In this document: positions 51,946-62,817 of the stretch, one piece after another
Position numbering within the stretch: position 1 is the first letter of the stretch
How the letters are laid out: the number at the start of each line of letters is the position of its first letter
Assembly (NCBI GenBank): GCA_956465555.1
Contig: OY101115.1
Coordinates: forward strand, 62,001-126,000
Origin: Nitzschia sp. pyKryTriq1
Taxonomy: Eukaryota > Bacillariophyta > Bacillariophyceae > Bacillariales > Bacillariaceae
Direction of reading: 5' to 3'
Length of the DNA stretch: 64,000 nt
The notes under the pieces: generated by a model
Told to the model about the DNA's origin: nothing
Database searches by the model: none
Seen by the model: the letters and a program-made list of their open reading frames with translations, nothing else
Translations under genes and position numbers: made by a program

Positions 51946-53550
51946 ATGACGATGATGACGATGACGATGTCGATGTCGTTGTCCAAAGCGATTGCGAGGC
52001 GATCATCCTCCTCGTCCATCCTCGTCAGCATTAGCAGCAGGAGCCTTCCTCCTCGTGCCTTCTTCTTGCCGTCTTATTATTATTATGTGGGTAATGTAGC
52101 TGCTGCTCGTGCTGCTAGTAGTACTGCTACTAATACTACTACTAATACTAATATTACGGCAGAAGAAGAGGAAGACTCCTCGTCGCTTCCTTCATATAGC
52201 GAACGCAAGCAGGCTCGGAAACAAGAAAGGATTGCCAAGTATCAATCGAAATTGCAACGTGCGCGGAATGTCAAACAACGCAGGAGTAATAATATTGATA
52301 ATGACCATTTGATGAAAAAAGAAGAATTTCAGGCATGGTGGCAAGCCAAATTGGCACGGGAACAACAATGGGATCGACAAGCACGGCAACAAAACAAGGA
52401 ATGGAAGATTCAAGTGACGGCCTTGGTTGAACGATTGCCTCAAATCTTGCCGGATATTCCCGACTATGAAAAAGACTTTGAGGAAATGCAAGCCCATTTG
52501 GGACAATTCAGAGGAAAGGACTATCCCAAGGAATTTTCATCCTCATCCTCGGCCAAAATACCCAAGGATGGAACCGCACCGGTATCCAATGAAGAATTGA
52601 TCGGTAAGTACTACTACTACTACTACTTGTGGTATACTAGAATTTCTCATGGAGGCTGGAGAAAAGAAGATATGATATGACATGAAATGATATGATGTGA
52701 TGGAGACGAGGAGCCGATGATGGCTCACTGGCTGCCTAGCTGGCCGGCTGACTAGCTAGCTAGCTAGCTAGCTGGCCCGTCCTCTCTTTCTCGTACTTTG
52801 TGTTTCGACATCCAATCATCAATCATCCTGCCTCTCACTTGCTGTCTTTGTTTGCTTGCTTGCTTGCTTGTTGGTTGTTGGTTGGTTGGTTGGTTGGTTG
52901 TAAATAATGATACAGCCATGTTGCCGGAAGGATTCCACTTGGCTCCACGAGAAACACCCGCCGATGAATCGGGACAAACGGATACGTTGGATCGCAAATT
53001 AAAAGAAAGTGTCTATTTGCTGTTGGATGGAAAATTTCCTACCACCACACTAACACTACTATCATCATCAGAATCAGAATTGGAATCAGAATCATCACCA
53101 TTGCAACAACAACAACAACAACAGCAACAACATGAATCGCTCTTGGAAGCAGCTCAACGGGCCGTGCAAGAACACACATCCTCCTCCTCCTCCTCTTCCA
53201 AGAAGAAGTCTTCTTCGTCTTCTTCACTAGAACTCTATTGTCCCTCTCAAGCACCCGTGGCGGTGCACATGACCAAACATCATGATGATGATCATGCCAA
53301 GTACTTTGGAACGAAAACATTCTTTATGAAATTGCAATACGATGATGGGACAGTCGTCGTCGACAACAACGACGACGAAAAACAACAACCCAAAGTCGCA
53401 TGGTTGGCTCCGTCCGAGATTGTGGCCTTGTACAAGAACAAGAACAACAACAACAACAAGAACAACAACAATAGCAGCAACATCAGCAACAGTAGCGAGA
53501 AGGAAGACGATGCGGAGGATCAAGCCAAATTTTATCATTATCTACTATAA
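51946..53550 (+). CDS. MRPL46: Mitochondrial large ribosomal subunit protein mL46, two exons
   Basis: Exons 51946-52603 and 52916-53550, with a 312-base GT-AG intron (ATCG|GTAAGT ... TACAG|CC), give 430 residues. The N-terminus (SLSKAIARRSSSSSILVSIS then SRSLPPRAFF) is basic and Ser-rich, like a mitochondrial presequence. The C-terminal half follows the mL46 Nudix-fold pattern: TDTLDRKLKESVYLLLDGKF, LLEAAQRAVQEH, APVAVHMTKH, FGTKTFFMKLQYDDGTV and KVAWLAPSEIVALY. The usual Nudix box is not conserved in this family, and none is seen. The body has long Ser and Gln insertions and an Asn/Lys run near the end. The basic middle part (YSERKQARKQERIAKYQSKL) would suit rRNA contact. The assignment rests on this pattern and is good but not certain. 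Confidence 0.7.
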
Positions 53551-54551
53551 AAAAACATGCGGTACTGTACTTCGTACGTACGAGTACTACAGACAGTACT
53601 AGACCAACAAAGAGGAGGAAGAAGAAGAAGAACGACAGAATAATGAATAATAATAAACAAGAAGCAAGAGATGGGTATTACAGTATTACAGTATTGAGTG
53701 AGTGAGTGAGTGAATGACTGAGCGAGGTAGTGAGCGAGGTAGTACTGTTTGTAGTACAAGAAAGGTGATGACGATGATGCATGCATGCTCTAGAGCTGGT
53801 AGACTCTTATCCTCTACTACTAGCTAGTAGTAGTAGTATTGTCTGCCTAGTAGTAGTACGCTGGGTCGATCGAGAAGAAGAAAAAGAAGCCGTAGCACCC
53901 AACGGTACTAGTAGTAGCGCTACTACTACTACTAGTACCACCACAGTAGTAGTAGTCTCTCTTCGTCTAGCCTAACAATCTACTACTCTAGTAGTCTACT
54001 CTACTGCTACTAGTAGAGTAGCTCTACCTACTACTAGTAGAGTAGCTCTACCTACTCTAGAGTAGAGTAGAGTAGTAGTACGATAGCAGTAACATCAACC
54101 ACCAAAGGAAGGAGTCGTAGCTCGCGTCACGAGGAGAGGGCTCCATCTCTGTTCATTCGTATGGTACCAATCAATCTGGTCGAAGGCGCCGACTCATGTG
54201 ACTATCTCGCGTTTCACACGGCGGTCAGGCGATAAAAAGCTACTACCGGTAGGGCAGTAAAGATTCCTCTATCTACAGGTCATACCCCCCCCCCCCCCAA
54301 TCTTATTTGTGAAACAACAAAAGAGAAAACGGAGAAAGAGGAAGTGCTACTGCTGTTGGATATCATGTCCAAGTCTACGTACTGTTTGTGGTGGTACTGT
54401 TGGCGGCGGAGCCCACGCTGGTTCCAATGACGGCTCCAATGACGGCTCCAACTCCGGTACCAACTCTTTGCTCCGGTCATCGCCTAGCTGTACGTTGCCT
54501 ACAAGGTTCCTTTAGCCATTCAAATGTGTCCATGTTAATTGACGAACATAC
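53551..54551. other. Intergenic between convergent genes, CTA/TAG-rich
   Basis: No gene supported. GAGT tetramers at 53696-53715, dense CTA/TAG/GAGTAG tracts at 53810-54080, a C run at 54287-54299, and CAATGACGGCTC repeats at 54425-54450. Confidence 0.5.
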
Positions 54552-57500
54552 TTAGCTACTTTGCTTTGTGGTAGCTTCTAGCAATGTCTCCAGAGGAGAT
54601 TTTCGAGTCTCATCCGGAACAAGAGCGGCTCCGACAATCGCTCCAATCGCGCCGGCTTTTTGGAGTTCCTTGATATAGTTTTCGGGACTTCCTCCTTTCA
54701 TTTCACCCGTCACGATTCCGACACGGCCTTCGGCTAAAATGGCAGTTTCTTCGCCGTGCTTCTCACGGAACTTCTTCAAGGCATCGCTTTTCAAGATATC
54801 TAGGGCTTGCTGACCTGACATGTCGAAGGAAAAGTCTTCGAGGTTGCGATTGGAAATGATGAGTCCAGTAACGCCACCCGCAGGTACCACGTCAAGGTCT
54901 TCGATTTGTTTCGTAGATGTCACAGTGACGAATGTTTGCATTTTCAGGCTTGCAGCGATCTTTGTCAAATATACCAAGTCCTTGGCTTCCAAGGCGGCTA
55001 CCATCAAATTGACGGCATCGGCGCCTGCAAGTAGCATCTTGTACAATTGATACGGGTACAGCAGCAAATCAGATGCTAGAATGGGCGGAACGACCACGCC
55101 CCCCTCGTTGGATCCATCGCTCTTTTCCAGAGCAGCTTTCGAGCTGCTGTCTCTCGCACTTGTGACATCGTCCAAAGTGCCACCAAACAAAACGGCGTCG
55201 CAGTTCACACTCATAGCTGGGACTCCCGCCAGTGTGAACTCCTTCGCCAATTTGGAAATGTCGTAGCGCTTTCGCAAACTACCAGATCCTGGTTCTAGGC
55301 GTTTGCATTCGGGAATGATCACAAACGAGCCCTTGGCGGCAGCCTCTCTAATGGGTCCAATCCAATCTCTGGGCTTTGGCTTGGACGGATCTACCATGCT
55401 CAGTCGACACTGCGAGACAAGATTCGACAGAGGAACTCGCTCTCGAAATCGATCGACCTCGGTCTCTTTATCCCACATGAAGCCTTCCAGTGCGGAAGTA
55501 GGAGTGGCTGTCTTTTCGGCCACACTCCATTCGACTGTTGATACGGTCATGGCACGTCCCGAGTGAATTTCTCGTCTTCGCAAGATCAGCTCTCCATCTT
55601 CGTCTCGAGGGGCTTTCTTTTCGCTATCAAATGCTTTGACTCGATCGTCCCGATCCTTCCCAGATTTGTCTTGGATTCGCTTTTCTTCTGCTTCTTGCAG
55701 GACCTTTTCCTCTTGTGCTCTAGCGGCTTCTGCAGAGGCTCTACCAGGCACATAAATAGGCCGTCTCGATTCTGGGAGTAAGGTCAAGCAACGAAAATGG
55801 TATGAGACACGAGCTTGCTTGCTCAATACAACATACCCATCTGCGTACTGTATGATGCTGGTCGGTAGCGTATGTACGAGTATACTTACTGCTTCCGAAT
55901 AGAACGTAGCCCGAGGCACTTCCGTACTGACTGGTCCGTTCTCGACTACCAATCGTACTAGGATTGGCATCAAGAGATCCAATCACACCGTTGGAAAAGA
56001 AACCTGAAAGAGACGGTAGCGTTGGAAGAAACTCCATCACCGTTTGACTTTCGTAGCCTGCCTTTCCCATAAAGAACTTGTTTCCCCGATCCAAGGTTGG
56101 GAATAGGAAGCAACCGGTAGGTGTAAAAGGCGGTTTGATGCTGGTAGCGGCCGTCACCTCCCCGTCCTCTTCCTTCTTGGACTTGATCATTTTTTTGCTT
56201 TCCGCCAACACCCGTCGTTTGTATCCTGTCCACAAGGCGTCGACTTCCTTTTTGGCAAAGGGCGATTCTCGGACATAAAAACGAAGACGTTGTCCTGGCT
56301 GGATGTCGACACTCCCCAGGGGTAGCGTGACGGACCCATCCTTCATGGAGGCCGTAGCGACTTGATGGACTGCAAACGCATGACCCTTTCCTTCGGCGAG
56401 TCTGGCCAATTCACTGGGCGTCCGTCCCAAAGCCCCCCCGCGCTCCAACCCGACCAATATCGCTTTGCGCATAAAGGCTTGATCGTCATCGCTCAAGGTT
56501 TTCATCAAAAAGTTGGCCTCGGCCAGTACCGGCTTGGGGATGCGGGCCTTGGCATAGGCTTGTGCCATTTCGGCTTTGTTGTTCTTGCTGCTCATTGTAT
56601 TATCATCGTCATTGTCATCATCGTCTTGATCGACTTCTTCGTTGTCTTCTTCATCTTCTTCGGCTTGCACCAATTCGGTAGCAGACTCATCCAAAGCAAT
56701 CGCTGAAATGGTCGTTTCTTGTCCCTTGACAATTTGATAGACACCACCCACAGGTTTGGCACCTTGGGCAATCATCATTTGTACTTCGATATCCCCACTC
56801 AAGACAACGCCGACACATCCATCGGCCAACGTTTGAATGCATGAACCATTGCCATTGCCATCACCATTTTGTTGTTGCTGCTTCGCGTCATATCGAAAGA
56901 GACGAGCTCTTGACAACGATGAGACAGTACTGGCAATGGCACCAAAAATGGTCGGACTGACATGAATCGATAATCCTTGTAACAAATCGTCCAAACTTTT
57001 TTGAAAGGCCGGTGAAGGAATGACCATGACTGCCGCGGTATTACTGCCCGTGTTTTTTTCATCATTATCATCATCATCATCATTATTCGCCGCCTTTAAT
57101 CCCACAGCTGCCATCCAATCTTCCTTGGATCTTGTTTCGTAATCATCCGGTACATCATCTCCCAGGACATGAAAAGTCTAACCATACGGTAAGGTACGTA
57201 GTGATGATGGTATATAATAGAGAGTGAGTGAGTGAGTGAGTGAGTGGAAGCCATGACACGAAAGTGAAGCGAAGCGAAACGAAACGATACTATACTGTCG
57301 AAGCATCATCTATACTCACTTGTACATTAACATCGGGCAAAATCGCCAAGGTCACAGTGACTCCTGGAACACCTTCTCGTTCAATCGGACGACATGCCTG
57401 CTGCTGAACAGTACCCGACACGTCTTTGCCAAAGTCATGATCCTCCTCTGATCCAGCTTCTTCTTGTTGTTGTTGTTGTGATGGTGCTGGCGGAACGACA

Positions 57501-58120
57501 GCACAATAATTCAAATTCGCTAGACTGCTGACGAATCCACCATTCGTCCCACCGATTAAATTTTGAATGCCCAGTGTTCCATAATGCGGCGATGCAAATG
57601 CCGCTTGGAGGAGTGTGGGTACCACATCCGAAGGTCTAGCATTTCCATCGTATAGACTCGAGACGGAAACAATGGCCAAATCAATCTTGGCGGTACTACT
57701 ATCAGTGGGAACCGGAAGACCTTCCAGGGCCATGTCCATGGCTTCTTCCAAGGCAGTCGTCATTTCTAGGGCTTGCGAATATCCACTCGACAAGACTTGA
57801 GGCTCTACTGCTGCTGCTGCTGCTGCTGCTGTTGTCGCCGCGGCGTCAACATCTTCTTTTGCAGTATTGCTGAGAACATGCAACGAACGAGAACACAACT
57901 CTTGTTGCTGCTGCTGCTGCTGCTGATAATGGTGCGGTCTCGGGCTAATACTGCTGGTGGTGGTGGTGGTGAGGAATCCATCCACTGTCGTCGCTGCTGC
58001 CGCAAGGAACAGCAGGAGCAACACCACCACAAGTAGATGACGACGATGATGGTGCTGAGGAATCCTCGTCGATTTGCTTTTTCTTCTTCCCATCTTTGCT
58101 CCTTCTTTTTGTTTCACCAT
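54552..58120 (-). CDS. FIST domain fused to indole-3-glycerol-phosphate-synthase-like barrel, plastid, three exons
   Basis: Exons 58120-57320, 57177-55890 and 55771-54552 (introns 142 and 118 bases; GT-AG) encode 1102 residues. The start has a hydrophobic core (LLVVVLLLLFLAAAATT) and VDGF, fitting a signal peptide with Phe at the cleavage site, so plastid import is likely. Residues about 110-690 are FIST_N and FIST_C: IDLAIVSVSSLYDG, GIQNLIGGTNGG, then GLERGGALGRTP, and GFFSNGVIGSL with SGYVLFGS at the end. A charged coiled-coil linker leads to an IGPS (TrpC)-like region: EGFMWDKETEVDRFRERVPL, FVIIPECKRLEPGSGSLRKR, VLFGGTLDDV, PYQLYKMLLAGADAVNLMVA and ISNRNLEDFSFD. By manual alignment the ECKR Lys is kept, but the second catalytic Lys (CKDF) is Ser in LASDL, the EV Glu is Thr, NN is SN, and the SESG Ser is Met. 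Catalysis of the tryptophan step is doubtful. Confidence 0.85.
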
Positions 58121-58860
58121 CACTTGCTTGATTTTTTGTGATTTACGATATATGATTTATGGATGATTGGTCTCCAGTACAAATAATATAGTCTGCAGTC
58201 TCCGACAGAATGAACGCCGTACTTGTGTAGCCATCCGCCAGCCAATGTGTACCTTCCTTCTTTCCTCGCTCGCATCCAGCGAGCGTCGCGTTTTCGGGCG
58301 TTCGTCATGGTCGGCATCAAGAACCAAGCCAAAACAAAAAGCACATTCGTCATTCGTCCTCGTCGCCGTCCGTCCAACCGTCCGTCCTTCCGACTTCGCC
58401 GTTTCTTGCGTTCGTTTTTCGTTCGCCGTCTGTCGACGGTCCGTCCATCCTCCAGAGTATGTATATTTGTAGCCTCTAATAAGACTACTAATACTATACT
58501 AAATAAGGATACCATGCATACGTATGTACGGTATCGAATGATGGCAAGGGCATATATATATCATTCTACTGTACCAGGTGCTGTATGTATTGTACTGTAC
58601 TGTAGCCCTGATAAAAATAATGAGCCAATCATTTTCGAGATAGGCACGTCATCCCCACTGCTTCAGTTTCGCAATTTCAAAAAAATAATTTCGTGGTTGT
58701 CAATGCATGCATCTATCGATCGATAATCGCAAAGGAGAACATCCACGGATACTGCTTTTTGGGAGGAGCTAGCTAGCGGATGTGTCAGAATTTAGAGACA
58801 GACAAGCAAATAATAATAATAAAAGCGCGCAGGTACTGTACCAGGTACCGGTAGTTATTA
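58121..58860. other. Intergenic
   Basis: No gene supported. Contains CGTCCGTCC-type repeats (58360-58450), TA-rich DNA near 58550 and a GTACTGTACCAGGTACCGGT palindrome cluster just left of the Tigger-like element. Confidence 0.5.
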
Positions 58861-59960
58861 CAGTCGGGTGTGCGATTTAACGAGGTCTACGTCAGAACGG
58901 CTTCTTCCTCGTTAAATCGCGCCCTATAATGAACGGAAACTACGTAGAAAATGTACTAGGTTCTACGTACAATGCAAACAATAAGGAACACGTAGAAAAT
59001 GTACTGACATGCGCGTGGGTTAGACTACTTTGGGCCAAAGAAGGCATTGATGCTCGTCTGCCTGCTTCGACTCTTGGCTTCCGCTTCTTTCATTTTGACT
59101 CGGCGGTTGTGCGAAAACACTTCATCTCGCGCTTTTTTCAAGAAAAGGACCGCACCCGTGGCACCAGAAGAGTCAAGACACTCCTGCAACTCCAGCAGCT
59201 TGGCAGTCACCGCAGCATAATCAACTGCAGTCTCCTCCACCTCTTCTTGCACACTATCATTGTCACTGATCTCTTCTTCTTCCTCATCACTCAAGACTTC
59301 ACTAATTGTTGTTGCATTGATGACATCAAGCTTTTCAGTGCTGAGATATTCTGAAATTTCCTCCGAAGCCTCAAGATTGGCCCATTCCTCCAGGTGGTGC
59401 TCAAGTGGTTTCTCCTGACAATCGACCATTTCAATCATGTGCCGGACGGATTCAACTACTGGATCGAACTCGTCTGCATCCTTTGGGATTCTCAAACGTT
59501 TGAGCATCACAACAAGCTCTTCAATCTTGGGGGCCAATGGATGATCCTTCAAAGTTGGTGCTGTTTTGCCATGCTGTTGTACAAGAGTGGCAGTTTGTGT
59601 GATTGGCAAAATATCTGCTTTCATCCAGCACCGAGCCACTGTCTCCTCACTCATATTTCTCCAGACTTGAGACATAATCTCCATAGCATCAAGAATATGT
59701 GGGTTGTGGCCTTCCATGAGGCCTGCAGTCCCCGGCATACCCCCCACCTATTGATGTTCTTCGCCGGTTTCATTGGCTACACCATGTCCGGTGCTTACGT
59801 ATGTCCCCTGTCCCGTACGTACAGTACATATTTTGACGGACCGACAGACACCCGAGTCCCGACTCATGATTCAGTCATGAACAAAAATGACTGGCGGGAA
59901 TCCACTCGTTAGATCGTGCCCCAGACGGAATAAAACCCCGTTAAATCGCACACCCGACTG
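58861..59960 (-). mobile_element. Pogo/Tigger-type DNA transposon, deletion derivative
   Basis: The ends CAGTCGGGTGTGCGATTTAA CG and its reverse complement (59939-59960) form a 22-base perfect TIR (about 25 with one mismatch), flanked by TA at 58859-58860 and 59961-59962. A second inverted copy of the inner part (CCTCGTTAAATCGCG) lies at 58905-58919. The 1100-bp element carries a minus-strand frame (59747-59025, 240 codons) reading DAMEIMSQVWRNMSEETVAR then CWMKADILP, an acidic stretch, and RSRQTSINAFFGPK. This is the C-terminal region after the DDE catalytic core of pogo/Tigger (CENP-B-like) transposases. The catalytic core and DNA-binding domain are missing, so the copy is non-autonomous through internal deletion; its frame is open, which suggests youth. 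Confidence 0.8.
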
Positions 59961-60301
59961 TACGAAGCCTATTATCCGAACGGAGAGAAGAATCCGACCT
60001 CGATCCTACTAAAACACTCTCTTCTGCCACCATTGAATTTGCACTACGGGGTTCGGTGCACCACCTTTCTCAATCTCAATCTCAATCTCATCATCATCAT
60101 CATCATCTATCGTTAGTGTTATTATTAATAGTCTTTTTCATAGACTCGCTACTCCGCCTACCGCATCTATCTCTCCCCCTTCTTCCTTCGTCTCCTACCT
60201 CTACTCCTCTTTGTCGTCGTCGACGTCGGCGTCGTCACTTTTTATCCGAACCGACTTTTACCACCACCACCACCACCAGCATCATTTTCATTTTCATCAT
60301 C

Positions 60302-61909
60302 ATGGGATCTTCTTCTTCCTCCTCGTCCGAGTCTCCCACCACCAATAACAAAAACAAAGCGGCAGCGACTACTACTACTACTACTACTAGGCCTCTCACA
60401 GCCCGACCTCTGGCTACGATGCATGCAAGAGATGCTCATACCGAACAGACTTGTCATGAGTTGTTGAAACGGACGGAAATGTTTCAAAAATTGCCCCAAG
60501 ATCGGCTCCAAATACTCGTCCAACACATGGAATACAAGGTCGTACCGAAAAATACCGTCTTGTTACGACAAGGCGAATTGTCGGATCGATTCTTTTTGTT
60601 GGAATCGGGAGATATACGACGTAAAAAGGTCGATCCGTCGACTGGTAAAGTTCATAATATTGAATATGCCGTCAAGGCCAACAGTATCAATTCGATGAAA
60701 GTTATTGCGGGAGATCCTGTGGTAAGTTTGTAGCTGACTTGTCTTGCCTTGCCTTGCCTTGGTCGTCATCTCTCGTGTGTAAGATTATGATCATGATCAT
60801 TGTGGAATTATGGAATTATGTATGTATATACAACGTCTCACTTTCGTTTCCCCTTCATCTCGATCTCGATCTCGATGATTTTTTGTACACTCGATCATAC
60901 TTACTACTGGATATGATAATTTTAGTTTGCCACTACCAAATGTACTTCGAATGAATGCAAATTGTTTGAAATGAAACGAGACGTCTTTCTCAATATTCTC
61001 CATCAACATCCCGACATTACCTTGAGTATTAGCGAATCGCTCTGCGAAGAAATTCGCAAGGGATCCCGCAAATATGCCACCCCCATGCTCGAACAGCAGG
61101 GGCAGGGCGATGTCAATATTCCGGCCGTATCGATCGCCGCCGGAATTGAATCGTATTACCGAAGTGCCATGAATGCCATGTTGAATGCAAGATTGACCGG
61201 GGTCAAGGGAGAATTCTTTCCCAATATGCATGTTCAAGTACCCACTCGGATTTCCTATATTTGTGGATTCAAAGTATTACGAGCCAAATTGGATGAACAT
61301 GTCGATGCGGACGACTATACGTATTCCAATCTGGTCCGACTGGGAACGGCATTGGCGCCAGGAATCATCATGAATCCTATTTCCAGTGTCTTGGAAGCCT
61401 CCAATGCGGGTCATATGAATCCAGAAGCCATGTCGACACGATGGATGAGAGGATATGTTCCTCGGGGTGGAAGAGAAATTATTTTTGGATTGGGATTGAA
61501 TCAAATGAGTGACTACTTTGAAGAACGAGCCCAAGTATTGACCGGAGGAGATGGAATGATGGCCAATGCCATTGGATCGTTGGTGGCCGGTGTCGTTTCC
61601 GGATATTTGTCCCATGTACCGCACAATTTGAGTACCTTTAAACTACTCGAGCCGCACAAAAAGTACGGCGAACTCTATCAACAATTTGTCGACAAGTCGG
61701 TCCCCTCCGTGGTGGATCGAGCCGTTCAACATTGGCCACCCTTGTCACGAACAGTCGCACGAAGTCTGCTGGCAACCGTCTTTCCACGAGGAGTCATTAT
61801 CCGAACGACACAAATCGTTGGATCCTTTATGATTTTGAATGGAACCATCAACTATCTTCAACTACGAGAACACCACAAGATTCAGCGAGCACTGGGTAGT
61901 GCCATCTAA
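60302..61909 (+). CDS. Cyclic-nucleotide-binding domain joined to a carrier-like region, two exons
   Basis: Exons 60302-60721 and 60926-61909 (intron 204 bases, GTG|GTAAGT ... TTTTAG|TTT) give 467 residues. After a Ser/Thr/Asn tail, residues about 50-165 look like a cNMP-binding domain: ELLKRTEMFQKLPQDRLQIL, VVPKNTVLLRQGELSDRFFL LESG, and TTKCTSNECKLFEMKRDVFL NIL across the splice. The Glu-Leu/Arg phosphate-binding cassette is not clearly present, so nucleotide binding is uncertain. The rest contains moderately hydrophobic stretches (VRLGTALAPGIIMNPISSVL, RGGREIIFGLGLNQMSDYFE, AIGSLVAGVVSGYLSHVPHN, RGVIIRTTQIVGSFMILNGT) whose P-x-x-S/R...G...R-G-x-x-R-E spacing resembles mitochondrial carrier repeats. 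If right, it is a carrier with a regulatory domain. The carrier reading is the weaker part. Confidence 0.7.
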
Positions 61910-62817
61910 CAGAGACAGTACTCTATGATGCTATGCAATGCTATGCTATGCTATGCTAGCCAGTAGTAGGCTAGTAGTAGAGTAGTCGGAGTATGAACTG
62001 AATTGCTGTCTGTGTGAGCCTTGGAGTTTAAATGTTTTGCTTTTGCACGTGCTAACTTTTTAAAAATACACACAACCACAAAACACTTCTCTACTGCTTA
62101 CTTTATTAGCCTCATCTACTAGTAGTAGTAGTAGTAGTAGTAGTAGCTCCTACTACTAGCTAGTAGTAGATATCATAGTAGAGTATATCGTAAAGCGAAA
62201 AGGTGCCCTGTCTAATAATTTAGTTACTACTACTATTACTAGTAGTAGTAGTAGTAGAGGTCTACCTTGACGGTCGAGAGCAGAAAATAAATCTCTCTTC
62301 TCTCTTGCGCCGGAACGAAGGATCTATACTACTACTACTACTAGTAGAGAAGAGCCACGCGCTCGGGATAGTAGACAGCCCACTGATTGATTCAGTGGAC
62401 TATTTTCACCCATGCGCTCTACTAGTAGTAGTAAAGAGCTATATCGTAAAGCAGCGAAAAAGTGCACTGTCTAATTTAATTACAGTAGTAGTAGTAGTAC
62501 GCTTCTACGCAGCTTGCTATCCGTATCCAGGTAAGTTCGACTGTAGTAGAGCGGTAGACTACCACAAGCTACTACTCCTACTAGAGTAGTAGAGTAGTAG
62601 CGTTTGTAGAATAGATGGTACTAGCAGATTTGCACTTCAATGAATGAGTCATCTACAATACTAAAATGGAGAGTGTAGTCTACGAATCAATACAGAGTTC
62701 TTATATAAATATTATTCTTGGCCTGTAGTATGTTGTGGCACATGCATCTTCCCCAAGGAATTTCCAGCTCCTACTACTGCTAGTAGTAGTAGTTGTAGTA
62801 TTCCATAGCGACTACTA
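61910..62817. other. Intergenic, CTA/TAG-rich, with two Penelope-like copies
   Basis: No gene supported. ATGCT pentamers (61926-61960), TAG tracts (62118-62145, 62235-62260) and two reverse Penelope-like copies (own entry). Confidence 0.55.
62183..62490 (-). repeat. Two reverse Penelope-like 3' ends with a conserved stem-loop
   Basis: Copy 1: TATATCGTAAAGCGAAAAGG at 62183, TACCTTGACGGTCGAGAGCA at 62264, CGCCGGAACGAAGG at 62311, and, further inside, the stem-loop GACAGCCCACTGATTGATTC with AGTGGACTATTTTCACCC (62374-62410). Copy 2 is the end alone at 62440-62490 (TATATCGTAAAGCAGCGAAA, GTGCACTGTCTAATTTAA). TAG/CTA tracts are inserted between the parts. The stem-loop corresponds to 8070-8100 in the copy at 7963-8310. 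Confidence 0.65.

Noticed and set aside
60056-60301. N-terminal extension of the cNMP/carrier gene
   Set aside because: The frame is open but has no ATG before 60302; His, Pro and Arg runs look like 5' UTR repeats.
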